Part shown: positions 10,201 through 19,404 of the stretch, in pieces
Layout of the letters: each line of letters opens with the position of its first letter
Numbering within the stretch: position 1 is the first letter of the stretch
Assembly: GCF_000758755.1 (NCBI RefSeq)
Contig: NZ_JRMV01000279.1
Span: 103,206 to 167,205 of the forward strand
Direction: 5' to 3'
DNA length: 64,000 nt
Source: Actinomyces sp. S6-Spd3
GTDB lineage: Bacteria; Actinomycetota; Actinomycetes; Actinomycetales; Actinomycetaceae
Notes under the pieces: generated by a model
Seen by the model: the letters and a program-made list of their open reading frames with translations, nothing else
Told to the model about the DNA's origin: nothing
Databases searched by the model: none
Position numbers and translations under genes: made by a program

Positions 10201-11478
10201 TCATGCTGATGGCACCATCTTGGATAGGGTCGTAATCAGTCGGTCATCGAAATCGCCGCCTTGGCGTTCGAATCCATCCGACAGAAGCTTGTGAACCAGT
10301 GTCATCAGGCGCGGGATGGGCAGACCGTAGGTCGTGCACAGACGCATGATCTTGGGGTTTTCAATGAGTCGAACAAAGATGCGCCCAAGCTGGTAGTAGC
10401 CGCCGTATTCGTCGCGAACTCGCTGCGGATAGGCGCTCATCGCGCGGTCTACTCCCGCCCGGTGAGTCCGCGAGAGAGCCTGAGCCATCGCTTCGGCGGC
10501 GTAGCGCCCCGCCTTCATCGCCGGCGCGATTCCTTCGCCGTTAAAGGGCGAAACCATTCCACCGGCGTCCCCAACAAGAAGGAATCCATTGGTGTAGTGG
10601 GGCTTGCGGTTCAAGCTCATGGGAAGCGCTGCACTGCGGAGCTGGCCGATCTGGTTTTCGGCGGTGAACCCCCATTCTTCGGGGAGGTTAGCAACCCACT
10701 GTTCAAAAACCTGGCGATAGGGCAGGCTCGTCGCGCTGGCCGTTGAAGATACCGATCCCAGTCCAACGTTGACGATTCCGTCCCCCATGGGGAAAATCCA
10801 CCCGTATCCGGGCAGAAGATCAGAGTGCCCGGGTTCTCCGGCCCACAGTTCCAGGTGGGATTCCATCCACTCTTCGTTTCCACGAGGACTGCGGAAGTAG
10901 GTGCGCGCAGCAACGCCCATGGGGCGCTTGGGGTTCTTTTCAATTCCGAGGCGGGTGGCGACCTTTGCGGACACTCCCCCGGCGTCGACAACCAGCTTGG
11001 CGCGGATGGTCACATCCTGGGTCTTTGCGCCACGGCCTCGGCGCGCGCGGACACCGCACACCCGGTGGGCAGAATCTTGGATCACCTCGGTGACGGTGAG
11101 TTCTTCTTCGAGGCGAGCTCCCGCACTCTGCGCACGCTGGACCAGCGCGTGGTCGAGTTCCATGCGTGCACGGGTCATTCCGTATCCGGGAAGCGAGGCC
11201 TGGTCTGGCCACTCCATGTGGATTGTGTGGCCGCCTCCAATCACCGTCAGTCCTCGGTTACGAGCCCAAGTAGAGGTATCGACACCCATGAGGATGAGCT
11301 CTTGAACGGCGGCAGGAGTAAGCCCATCACCGCAGATCTTGTCACGCGGGAAACGGGCCTTATCAACGAGGAGAACATCAATACCAAGGGTCGCCAGGTG
11401 GTAAGCGGTCGACGCACCGCCGGGGCCGGCGCCGACTACGACGACGTCGGCACTCATGTCCTGGGCCTGCTGGCTCAC
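10201..11478 (-). CDS. menJ: Geranylgeranyl reductase-family FAD oxidoreductase (MenJ-like)
   Basis: This 425-residue flavoprotein has an N-terminal FAD-binding VVVVGAGPGGASTAYHLA motif and the second nucleotide motif VGDAGGMVSPFNGEGIAPAM. In mycobacteria, MenJ of this family saturates one isoprene unit of menaquinone. Its position immediately upstream of nuoA, with men genes nearby, supports the same role here by inference. The GTG at 11478 is preferred because AGGAGGATTG precedes it; an ATG some 8 codons later (MSADVVVVG) is a possible alternative. It probably opens the nuo transcription unit. Another polyprenyl reductase function cannot be excluded. Confidence 0.78.
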   Translation of the reverse strand: MSQQAQDMSADVVVVGAGPGGASTAYHLATLGIDVLLVDKARFPRDKICGDGLTPAAVQELILMGVDTSTWARNRGLTVIGGGHTIHMEWPDQASLPGYGMTRARMELDHALVQRAQSAGARLEEELTVTEVIQDSAHRVCGVRARRGRGAKTQDVTIRAKLVVDAGGVSAKVATRLGIEKNPKRPMGVAARTYFRSPRGNEEWMESHLELWAGEPGHSDLLPGYGWIFPMGDGIVNVGLGSVSSTASATSLPYRQVFEQWVANLPEEWGFTAENQIGQLRSAALPMSLNRKPHYTNGFLLVGDAGGMVSPFNGEGIAPAMKAGRYAAEAMAQALSRTHRAGVDRAMSAYPQRVRDEYGGYYQLGRIFVRLIENPKIMRLCTTYGLPIPRLMTLVHKLLSDGFERQGGDFDDRLITTLSKMVPSA

Positions 11479-11804
11479 CAATCCTCCTGAACGCTCCATA
11501 TGACACCCGAATTTCAATCAGGGTCCATTAGACGACGATAGTCACGGCGTCCACAAAGGGCGAAAGAACGCCAAAAAGTCCGTGAGCACAACACTTTGAG
11601 GCCGTGAGCGAGCGCACACCCTTATTTAATTTACGCACACATACGTTGCGTTAATGATGTGAAGGACAAGTTCAGGAGAAAACAGCGCCATCTCAAAGCT
11701 CTTGAGAGTGCTTCCAGTTGCAACTCAGGAATCCCCAACCACCTGCTCTCCGTCGCAGATTCCCTCAGTTCTTTTCCAGCCAAAAACCGCAGATCACGCG
11801 GTCT
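11479..11804. promoter_or_regulatory. 326-bp intergenic region upstream of menJ-nuo
   Basis: No gene is supported here; the short frames crossing it are shadows with no family signature. It must hold the promoter of the menJ-nuo operon (minus strand) and the 3' end of the upstream oxidoreductase transcript. An AT-rich patch lies around 11630-11660 and an imperfect palindrome GTGAGC-GA-GCGCAC at 11604-11617. I cannot fix a convincing -35/-10 pair by eye. Confidence 0.45.
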
Positions 11805-12989
11805 TCACCGGTGGCCTCGCTCTTGATTGCCCTCAAAATAGGCAGCAAGGTACGGGGCCACCCGTGGCACATCGAAGGGAATATTGCCCTCGCGTAGCGA
11901 CTTCGTTGCAAGAACCCCCGCGGCAACAGCCTCGCGCGCACCCAAAGGTGTCGGATCCGTTTGATCCCCGTGAGCAAGAAAACGCAAGAATTCGTCCATT
12001 GTCGCGACGTCGGCATCATCGTGACCACGAGCATCACCTCGGATCGGAATTTCGATGTCACCTTGAGGCTCCCAGCGACTCCGATGCTTCCAGACACGCA
12101 CTACTCCCCCATCACCGTCACCGAAGTTTTCTGCGCGGCCTCGGGTTCCAATAACGGTGTAGTTTCGCCAGTAATCGGGAGTGAAATGGCACTGCTCGTA
12201 GGAAATCATGGTTCCAGAGACCTGTCTCATCATGAACATCGAGAGGTCTTCAACATCAATGACGGGGTTGAGTCCTGTGAGGGATTCCGGCGGCCAATTG
12301 TCAAAAGAAAACCAGTCACTCATCACGCTATCGCGGCGCTGGCCGCTGCGATCTGTGAGCTTTCCGTAGACCATGAGATCTCCCATTCCGACGACCCGCT
12401 CGGGCACAGAATCGGAGAGCCAATTCATCACGTCAATATCGTGTGCGGCCTTTTGTAAGAGCAAGCCTGTCGTTCGGCTGCGGTCAGCGTGCCAGTCCTT
12501 GAAGTAGTAGTCGCCGCCGTTTCCCACGAAGTGCCGGCACCAGATTGCACGGACCTCGCCGATCAAACCATCACGAATAACCTGGCGAAGGATTCGGACA
12601 ACGGCCATGTGGCGCATATTGTGTCCAACGTACAGCGGGGTCTTTGTGCGGAATGCGGTCTCAAGCACGCGATCGGCACCTTCAATGGTGATGGCGATGG
12701 GCTTTTCCAAGTAGACTCCAACCCCAGCTTCTAGCAGCTGGCATGTGATGTCTTCATGAGTGTCATCGGGGCTCGTAACAATTGCGGCATCAATTCCCAG
12801 GTCAAGAAGCTCTTCCAGACTTTCTACCCACGGATGGTCACCAAGGATTTCACGAGCGCGCTCGCGCATTGCGGGGTTGGGATCACAGCCGCCTACTAGT
12901 TCAGCGGGTACCGAGGAAACCTGACAGTTTTCGGCAATGGAGCATCGCGCTCCCAATCCAATGATTCCAACGCGCAGAGGTTTGGACAT
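11805..12989 (-). CDS. Gfo/Idh/MocA-family oxidoreductase
   Basis: This 394-residue protein has an N-terminal Rossmann fold (RVGIIGLGARCSIAENC), a DDTHEDITCQLLEAG segment and the family EKPI motif, followed by an alpha/beta domain with a conserved KAAHDIDVMNWL stretch. Members oxidise or epimerise sugars, inositols or related compounds using NAD(P). The substrate cannot be read from sequence. I chose ATG 12989 since GGAG lies at a good distance. The upstream part of the longer frame runs into menG. It has no signal peptide, so a secreted GH109-type glycosidase role is unlikely. Transcription runs towards menJ. Confidence 0.82.
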   Translation of the reverse strand: MSKPLRVGIIGLGARCSIAENCQVSSVPAELVGGCDPNPAMRERAREILGDHPWVESLEELLDLGIDAAIVTSPDDTHEDITCQLLEAGVGVYLEKPIAITIEGADRVLETAFRTKTPLYVGHNMRHMAVVRILRQVIRDGLIGEVRAIWCRHFVGNGGDYYFKDWHADRSRTTGLLLQKAAHDIDVMNWLSDSVPERVVGMGDLMVYGKLTDRSGQRRDSVMSDWFSFDNWPPESLTGLNPVIDVEDLSMFMMRQVSGTMISYEQCHFTPDYWRNYTVIGTRGRAENFGDGDGGVVRVWKHRSRWEPQGDIEIPIRGDARGHDDADVATMDEFLRFLAHGDQTDPTPLGAREAVAAGVLATKSLREGNIPFDVPRVAPYLAAYFEGNQERGHR

Positions 12990-13113
12990 GAAGGCTCCAT
13001 TCACACAGTCTTCTTCGACTCTCCCATTATGCTCCCCGAAACTACGGCCCATAAAAGGATCCGGCCGCTTGCAGTCCACACTCTGCAAACGACCGGAAGT
13101 CTTCCGCGCCCCT

Positions 13114-13830
13114 CTAGGCCTTGTAGGCTCGGTGAAGCGCAACAATGCCACCCGTGAGGTAACGATACTGCACATCGCTCCACCCGGCCTCGGCAATCAA
13201 GGCTGCAACTTCGGGGGCACCCGGCCAGTCAAGGATCGACTCCGCCAAGTAGTCATAGGCAACATCATCCGAGGAGGCAAAGCGCGCAACCAGGGGCATC
13301 AGGTACTGGAGGTGCAGCGAGTAGCCCGCGCGCAGGAGCGCCGATGTCGGCGTCGAAAACTCGCAGACAAGCAAACGCCCACCCGGACGCGTCACGCGAG
13401 ACATCTCTTCCAAGGCGCGCTTCGGATCGGGAACATTTCGTAGTCCGTAGGAAATTGTGACCGCGTCAAAAGTATTGTCCGCAAAGGGAAGGTTCATGGC
13501 ATCGCCCTGAACGAAATCAACCTCGGGGTGACGCGCGCGTCCCACTTCAATCATTCCAGCCGAGAGGTCACATGCGACAACTCGAGCACCACTGCGCGCG
13601 ATCGCTACCGATGAGGCGCCGGTCCCAGCGGCCAAGTCCAAAATATAGTCGGAAGGCCTGGGTTTGAGTGCCGCGGTCAGCGCCTTCATCCACACAAAAT
13701 TCATCCCGCCACTGAGCAGAGCGTTCATCACGTCGTAGCGCTGGGAGACGTCGTCAAACATCGCAGCTACTTCGTCTTGAGATTTTCCAAGATCGGCGCG
13801 GCGCGGCTGAGAGGAAGTGTATGCACTCAT
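13114..13830 (-). CDS. menG: Demethylmenaquinone methyltransferase
   Basis: This 238-residue SAM-dependent methyltransferase of the UbiE/MenG family performs the last step of menaquinone synthesis. The family start DEVAAMFDDVSQRYDVMNALLSGG, the SAM loop LDLAAGTGASSVA, and ITISYGLRNVPDPKRALEEMSRV followed by GGRLLVCEFS are all present. In this menaquinone-rich context the substrate is demethylmenaquinone. It is divergent from menF across a 76-bp spacer, so the two may share regulation. Confidence 0.93.
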   Translation of the reverse strand: MSAYTSSQPRRADLGKSQDEVAAMFDDVSQRYDVMNALLSGGMNFVWMKALTAALKPRPSDYILDLAAGTGASSVAIARSGARVVACDLSAGMIEVGRARHPEVDFVQGDAMNLPFADNTFDAVTISYGLRNVPDPKRALEEMSRVTRPGGRLLVCEFSTPTSALLRAGYSLHLQYLMPLVARFASSDDVAYDYLAESILDWPGAPEVAALIAEAGWSDVQYRYLTGGIVALHRAYKA

Positions 13831-13906
13831 GTGTCTATTTTCCCATTTGTGCGTGTTTTAGGCACACTCAATCGCTCATGGACGTGCAGGGAATTAGCAT
13901 TGACTC

Positions 13907-15193
13907 ATGCCCTCTCGACATTTCTCGACGATCCCGACGCTGTATTGCTGGGTTGATCTTATTGACCCTTCCAGCGAGTATGGGCGCGCGCCAATCTTCT
14001 CTTTGCTTCCCTCCTCCGGGGTATGCGCGTGGATCCGCGACGAGGCCATGGTCGGTTGGGGGAAAGCCTGGTCCTGGAAGCGCGGGAAAGATCGCCCTCC
14101 TCTGGTCGAGGCCGGGGAAAATGCTGCGATCACCGAGGCCGCTCGCGTGTGGGATCTCCTGCGTGAAAAAGCCCAAGTTCATTGGGGCGAGGGCGCGCGC
14201 GACGCTTGGGGAAAGAACCTCCCCACTCTTCCCTTTGCATTTGTATCCTGCGCTTTTGAAGACGATGGTGAGCGCACGATCATCGTTCCGGAATTGACAA
14301 TCATTACCTCCGGTTCGCAGCGCTTTGTCATCGCTGCTTCAACAGATTCTCGCGTGAAACCCGAATTTGCGCCGCCGATCCGCCAGCACACTCTTCCTTC
14401 GTACCTTGAGTGCGGCCCCGGCGCAATGGGCGAAGAACAGTGGCGCAAGGCTGTTGACGAGGTGATCGATGCGCTGCGCAACGAAGAGGCCGCAAAAGTT
14501 GTGATGGCACGCGACCTCACCATCAGCAGCGACAGTGAAATTAATGAGGCCGCCCTCGTTGAGAGTCTTCATGAGCGCTACCCGCAAACCTGGACTTTTT
14601 CCGTTGACGGATTGATCGGTGCAACACCGGAAATGTTGGTTTCCTTGAAAGAGGGGCACCTTCACTCGCGGGTCCTAGCAGGAAGCTGTCTTCCCGAAGA
14701 TGCGGAAAAGCTCCCGCTATCTTTGAAAGATCGCTCCGAACATCTTTTCGCCCTTGAATCGGTTGTCGCAGCTCTTCTGCCCGTTGCCCAGGACGTACGC
14801 GCACCCGCGCGTCCCGAGGTCCTCGTGCTCCCCAATATCGCTCACTTGTGTTCTGATGTTGACGCGTCTTTCCCCGAAGGCTCTGTTCTTGATGCTGTCG
14901 CACAGTTGCATCCAACGGCTGCGGTGTGCGGCACTCCCCTCGATGATGCTCTCGATCTGATTCATGCTCACGAGCGCATCGAAAGGGGTCGTTACTCGGG
15001 ACCGGTGGGATGGATTGACGGCGCCGGTAATGGCGAGTTTGGGATTGCGCTTCGTTGCGGTCAGATTGAAGATCACGGCCGCACCTTGCGAGTCTTCGCC
15101 GGCTGCGGAATCATGCCGGATTCGCTGTCGAGCAGCGAATTTGAAGAGACTCAGACCAAGATGCGGCCGATTCTTGAGGTTTTAGGCGTCTAG
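13907..15193 (+). CDS. menF: Isochorismate synthase
   Basis: This 428-residue chorismate-binding enzyme converts chorismate to isochorismate, the entry to menaquinone synthesis. The C-terminal catalytic half shows KVVMARDLTI, TPEMLVSLKEGHLHSRVLAGS, HLCSDVDA and a final VGWIDGAGNGEFGIALRCGQI block, all typical of MenF/EntC. The ribosome-binding site before ATG 13907 is weak. The gene converges on htrA with only one base between the stop codons. A siderophore EntC role is possible in principle, but there is no other siderophore gene and there are many men genes. Confidence 0.9.
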   Translation: MPSRHFSTIPTLYCWVDLIDPSSEYGRAPIFSLLPSSGVCAWIRDEAMVGWGKAWSWKRGKDRPPLVEAGENAAITEAARVWDLLREKAQVHWGEGARDAWGKNLPTLPFAFVSCAFEDDGERTIIVPELTIITSGSQRFVIAASTDSRVKPEFAPPIRQHTLPSYLECGPGAMGEEQWRKAVDEVIDALRNEEAAKVVMARDLTISSDSEINEAALVESLHERYPQTWTFSVDGLIGATPEMLVSLKEGHLHSRVLAGSCLPEDAEKLPLSLKDRSEHLFALESVVAALLPVAQDVRAPARPEVLVLPNIAHLCSDVDASFPEGSVLDAVAQLHPTAAVCGTPLDDALDLIHAHERIERGRYSGPVGWIDGAGNGEFGIALRCGQIEDHGRTLRVFAGCGIMPDSLSSSEFEETQTKMRPILEVLGV

Positions 15194-15194
15194 C

Positions 15195-16571
15195 CTACTT
15201 CTCCGACTGGAGTTTTACGTGGACGGTGTTCTCAACGCCGTCACGCACGTAGGTCACCTTGACTTCCTGGCCACCCATGTAGCGCCGTACGTATCCGACC
15301 AGGGATTGCGCCGATGAAACAGTGTTGTCGTCGACAGCCGTGATGACGTCCCCGGCCCTCAATCCAGCGGCTTCTGCGCCCGAGCCCTGAGTCACTGCTG
15401 AGATCTGCGCTCCCGCGCGAGTATCGTTTCCCACTCGTGCAGCGCCCGTCGTAATGGAAACTCCCAGCCGGGCGTGGTCGACCGTGCCATTTTGGATGAG
15501 CTGATTGACAACGGAAACGACCAGGTCCGAGGGAATCGCAAAGCCTAGACCAATCGATCCCGCTTGAGAACTCGACGACGAGGACAGCGAGGCAATCGAG
15601 GAGTTAATTCCGATCACTTGCCCATGCTCGTTGAAGAGAGGACCGCCAGAGTTACCGGGGTTGATCGAGGCGTCGACCTGAATTGCGTTCGTCGTCACCG
15701 CCTGGTTGTTTTGCTGTTGAAGCTGATTGAAGGGGTCTTTCGAATTGCCCTGGTCATTCGATTCGGAGGCCTGCACCTGGACGGGACGGTTAAGCGCCGA
15801 GATAATTCCGGTCGTTACGGTATTTGATAGGCCCAGGGGTGAACCGATCGCCATGACGGGCTGACCGACCTTGAGGTCGGAAGATTGACCGAATTGCGCG
15901 GCGACCAGATCCGAAGGCGGGTTGACCAGGCGAATCACTGCGAGGTCTGTGCTTTGGTCAGTTCCAACGATTTTTGCTTCGTAAATTCGCCCGTCGGTCA
16001 GGGTGACTTGGATTCTTCCGCTTCCGTCGACGACCGAGGAGATGACGTGGTAGTTGGTGACGATGTTTCCGGAGGAATCAACAATCGCGCCTGATCCGAC
16101 GCCGGAAGAGCTTTGTCCTGAGACGTTGATTGTCACGACCGCGGGAGACACGGTTGCCGAAACCGCTTCCCAATCGACTGCAGTTCCAGCAGAGTTTGCT
16201 TGTGCTGGCGCGGAAGTCTGACTGACCAAGGGAGTGGTAACAGAGGAACGCAGATTCTGGCCAAGTACCAGGGTTCCACCGGTTGCCATTCCGATACTGC
16301 AGACCATGGCAAGGAAGAGGGCTCCCCAACCCGGGCCACGCCTGACCGGAGCGGGCGCAACGGTAACCGGTGCCGCCTCTACAGTTTCTGCGCCGGTTTC
16401 CTCTGCCGAGGCGACCGGCGTACTCTGCGAAAAGCTTGCGTCACTAGCATCCGGAGCTGCGGGAGTTGGAAGGACAGGGCTAGGAGTTTCCGAGGCGTTT
16501 TGCTCGGGTGCTTCATTCATCTGCGGTTGGAAGCGTGCGCCGTCTTCGGGTGTATTTTCGTCAGTATTCAT
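15195..16571 (-). CDS. HtrA/DegP-type membrane-anchored serine protease with PDZ domain
   Basis: This 458-residue quality-control protease has a Pro/Glu/Ala-rich cytoplasmic N-terminus of about 85 residues. One membrane helix follows (GWGALFLAMVCSIGMATGG). The trypsin-like domain carries the triad His in TNYHVIS, Asp in STDLAVIRL and Ser in NPGNSGGPLF, and a C-terminal PDZ domain contains GLRAGDVITAVDD. It should act on the outer face of the membrane. I chose ATG 16571; a TTG two codons earlier is possible. It lies 43 nt after menD on the same strand. Confidence 0.9.
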   Translation of the reverse strand: MNTDENTPEDGARFQPQMNEAPEQNASETPSPVLPTPAAPDASDASFSQSTPVASAEETGAETVEAAPVTVAPAPVRRGPGWGALFLAMVCSIGMATGGTLVLGQNLRSSVTTPLVSQTSAPAQANSAGTAVDWEAVSATVSPAVVTINVSGQSSSGVGSGAIVDSSGNIVTNYHVISSVVDGSGRIQVTLTDGRIYEAKIVGTDQSTDLAVIRLVNPPSDLVAAQFGQSSDLKVGQPVMAIGSPLGLSNTVTTGIISALNRPVQVQASESNDQGNSKDPFNQLQQQNNQAVTTNAIQVDASINPGNSGGPLFNEHGQVIGINSSIASLSSSSSSQAGSIGLGFAIPSDLVVSVVNQLIQNGTVDHARLGVSITTGAARVGNDTRAGAQISAVTQGSGAEAAGLRAGDVITAVDDNTVSSAQSLVGYVRRYMGGQEVKVTYVRDGVENTVHVKLQSEK

Positions 16572-16614
16572 CGCCAACCCATTTCAATCGTTATCAATTT
16601 GTTACATTAGCATG

Positions 16615-18321
16615 CTACAGGGCTCGCAGATACGCAATATCTTTCGTCGGTCGCGAAATAGGAAGATGAAGAATTTCCAGTCCTTCAACTGGTGACGTAA
16701 GGATCTCGCGAAGCTGGGTAAGCGATGAAATCGTGCGGGTTTTTACGCCGTATGCCGCGCCAAGTGCGGGGATATCCGCGCGCTGCGAAACCCCGAAATA
16801 ACGCTCATACATTTCCGCCGGTGCTGTGCGCCCGTGCTCAAGGCTTTCAAAGATTGAGCCACCGGAATCATCAAGAACGATTACTCGAAGAGGCGGAAAC
16901 TCTTCACCGCGAGGCAGTCCCAAACCAGAGGCGTCGTGTAAGAAAGTCAGGTCCCCCATCACCGCAGTCACCCCCGAGCAATCTGCACCTTCGAGGCGCG
17001 CGCACGCGCTCGCCCATCCAAGAGCGGTTGAGGTATTGCCATCGATTCCCGCCAATCCTCGATTCGACCAGACCTGGGTGGGGCCACTGGCATTTTCGTG
17101 GCGATGCGCGATGAGGTCAGCGATACGAACCGGGTTGGAAGCCCCGAGGAAAATCTTCGGGCACAGCTGCCACACGATATCCATCACTCCAAGTGCGCTC
17201 GGGGTATCCCCATAAGAGGCAATCATCTCCTCGATCCCCGCGCGCACTTCTTTCACGCGTTCACGCAGCGCCTCAAGTAGGGGAAGTTGGCGGGCCTCGT
17301 CCACGCAATCACTGTCTTGAAGAGATGGGACAACACATGATGCACTTCCGTGCAGATCGGGCCACTCACCGTAGGAGGCAACGACCACGACTCGTTTACC
17401 GGAAGCACACACAGCCTGAACCGGACGCGACAAGGTCGGACGCCCCGTCACAATGATCTGCTCAAAAAGCCCCGTGATCTCTTCATCGCCAAGAAAAGTC
17501 TGCTGGAAAGGAATACGCACATCTTCAGGAACACCGGTCACCATTGGCTCGGCGAAAACTGGAACCCGCGAGCGAGCGGCCCATTCAAGCACTGCGCTCT
17601 CAGCTCCCTGTCCCGCAATGACGACGGTTGGACGCACTGGATCAAGAATGTTCTCACTGAGGGGATCACGAAGAAATTGCGCGGGATAGACCGATACTGC
17701 CGAGCGCCGGTTCCCTTCATGGGCCTCGCATACACTCTCGGTCTGGAAATCTTCGGGAACCAGCGGATCACGGAATTCACAATTGATATGAACGGGGCCA
17801 GGAGTACCGCTCGGCAGACCAGCACTTGCCGCAAGCGCGCGGCACATGCGATCAGGAATGCTCCCCAGTTCTTCTCTCGCGGTCGAGAAGTTCCACTCCC
17901 CCACGACGTGAGGCGAGAAAAGTCCCTGCTGCGTCATAGTTTGCGAGGCCCCAACCCCGTGCAGGTCGACGGGGCGATCCGCGCTGATCGCCAGCAGCGG
18001 AACATGGGAATAGTGGGCCTCGACAATCGCGGGATAGAGCTCAGCGACTGCACTCCCCGAGGTCGTGATGACGCAGGCGCGCGCTGGGCCTCGTCGCTGC
18101 GAAGCACTCGCATCAAGGTTCAATCCCAAGGCGAAGAAGGCGGCGGAGCGTTCGTCGAGCCTGACGTGAACGCGAATCGGACTCTTGGCCTGAGCTTCCA
18201 GGCGCGCAAGAGCATAGGCGAAAGGAGCATTGCGCGATCCAGGACAGTACACGAAGTCGCGAACTCCGCCTGCGATCAGGGAGTCAATGATGCCTTGCGC
18301 TAGAGCTTGTGATGGGAACAT
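16615..18321 (-). CDS. menD: SEPHCHC synthase
   Basis: MenD is the thiamine-diphosphate enzyme that joins 2-oxoglutarate to isochorismate. The 568-residue protein begins MFPSQALAQGIIDSLIAGG, shows the family PGSRNAPFAYAL substrate motif, HVRLDERSAAFFALG, and the ThDP/metal motif MGDLTFLHDASGL near the C-terminus. ATG 18321 is preceded by AGAAGAAAAG; the longer frame runs into menC. It follows menC by 10 nt, so the two are co-transcribed. Confidence 0.95.
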   Translation of the reverse strand: MFPSQALAQGIIDSLIAGGVRDFVYCPGSRNAPFAYALARLEAQAKSPIRVHVRLDERSAAFFALGLNLDASASQRRGPARACVITTSGSAVAELYPAIVEAHYSHVPLLAISADRPVDLHGVGASQTMTQQGLFSPHVVGEWNFSTAREELGSIPDRMCRALAASAGLPSGTPGPVHINCEFRDPLVPEDFQTESVCEAHEGNRRSAVSVYPAQFLRDPLSENILDPVRPTVVIAGQGAESAVLEWAARSRVPVFAEPMVTGVPEDVRIPFQQTFLGDEEITGLFEQIIVTGRPTLSRPVQAVCASGKRVVVVASYGEWPDLHGSASCVVPSLQDSDCVDEARQLPLLEALRERVKEVRAGIEEMIASYGDTPSALGVMDIVWQLCPKIFLGASNPVRIADLIAHRHENASGPTQVWSNRGLAGIDGNTSTALGWASACARLEGADCSGVTAVMGDLTFLHDASGLGLPRGEEFPPLRVIVLDDSGGSIFESLEHGRTAPAEMYERYFGVSQRADIPALGAAYGVKTRTISSLTQLREILTSPVEGLEILHLPISRPTKDIAYLRAL

Positions 18322-18331
18322 GTCTTTTCTT

Positions 18332-19393
18332 CTATTGATAGTGCGCCATTTCAGCAAGGCGCTCAGCCCAGGACTGAGTAAGAGAGCTGTCAGTAGGTGC
18401 TTCGCTCACTAAAGCTTCATTCAAGGAAAGCTCGGATGGAATCATGCACCCGTCCTGGATGAGCGCGGGGGTGAGCGCAGTGTCCGCTGCTAGCAGATTA
18501 GCGGTCCCCAGCCCGCACGCGCGTGGTTCCTGATCCAGAGCACATGCCACTCGCGCGGCGTAATCCAAGCCGAAGCTGGTCTCGAGCGCCGAAGAGATCA
18601 CCAGCGGCATGGGGAGTTCTTCAACGAGGCGAGTAACCGCACGACCTCCACCTAGTGGCGCGATCTTGATGACGGCGACATCCGCGGCTTCTAGACGCGC
18701 GACTTTGAGGGGGTCCTCCGCGCGACGAATCGATTCATCTGCTGCGATGGGAACGTCTTGTTTTCGACGCAGCCATGCGAGGTCTTCAACTGCCATGCAG
18801 GGCTGTTCAACGTACTCAAGTCCGCCCACTGCCTCTGCTGCACGATTCAAACGGGCAATCCACGTCAGAGCACTCTCCCGGTCCCATGCCCCATTGGCAT
18901 CGACACGTACCCTCGCGGATGACCCGTGTCGTTCGGCTAACGCCTCGGCGACTGCCTCGACGCGCCTGCAATCACGCTCAAGGTCGGAACGTGCATCGGC
19001 AACCTTTACTTTCGCGGTCATCCACTGGGGTGCGTCGAGTATCCTCTGGCGTGCAGCAGCGGCCTCGATCACGGGAATCGTCACATTGAGTGGGATCTTT
19101 GATCGACGAGGCCGCGGCGAGGCAATGCGCGCAGCCTCCAATGCGCTGGCAAGCCAAGCAGCAGATTCCTGGGGGTCGTAATCCCAAAACGGAGCACACT
19201 CTCCCCATCCCTCTTCGCCATGGAAGAGAAGGCCTTCGCGCACATCAATCCCCCGAAAACGCACACGCATGGGGATTGAATAGACGAGCACCCGATCAAT
19301 CCCCTCGAACACGCGTCGCGTATCGGAAGGTAGTTGCTCAAGGGAGAGTTCGTGGAGACGGAGAGGCGAAGCATCCGCATGCGTCTTCTCCAC
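18332..19393 (-). CDS. menC: o-Succinylbenzoate synthase
   Basis: This 353-residue enolase-superfamily enzyme dehydrates SHCHC to o-succinylbenzoate. The catalytic KxK (AKVKV), the metal ligands in VDANGAWD, YVEQPC and ADESI, and the second lysine in VIKIAPLGG are all visible. The start is a GTG at 19393 with AAGGGA upstream. It begins only 11 nt after the GH42 stop, so menC and menD may be read from the sugar operon, an unusual coupling. Confidence 0.92.
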   Translation of the reverse strand: MEKTHADASPLRLHELSLEQLPSDTRRVFEGIDRVLVYSIPMRVRFRGIDVREGLLFHGEEGWGECAPFWDYDPQESAAWLASALEAARIASPRPRRSKIPLNVTIPVIEAAAARQRILDAPQWMTAKVKVADARSDLERDCRRVEAVAEALAERHGSSARVRVDANGAWDRESALTWIARLNRAAEAVGGLEYVEQPCMAVEDLAWLRRKQDVPIAADESIRRAEDPLKVARLEAADVAVIKIAPLGGGRAVTRLVEELPMPLVISSALETSFGLDYAARVACALDQEPRACGLGTANLLAADTALTPALIQDGCMIPSELSLNEALVSEAPTDSSLTQSWAERLAEMAHYQ

Positions 19394-19404
19394 TATGCGA
19401 TCCC

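Noticed and set aside
11702..12154. Plus-strand frame in the 11.5-11.8 kb gap running into the oxidoreductase gene
   Set aside because: Mostly antisense to the Gfo/Idh/MocA gene, arginine/proline-rich, no start signal.
11805..12989. GH109 alpha-N-acetylgalactosaminidase as an identity for the Gfo/Idh/MocA protein
   Set aside because: Attractive given the glycan locus, but there is no Tat or Sec signal and no specific GH109 motif that I can see.
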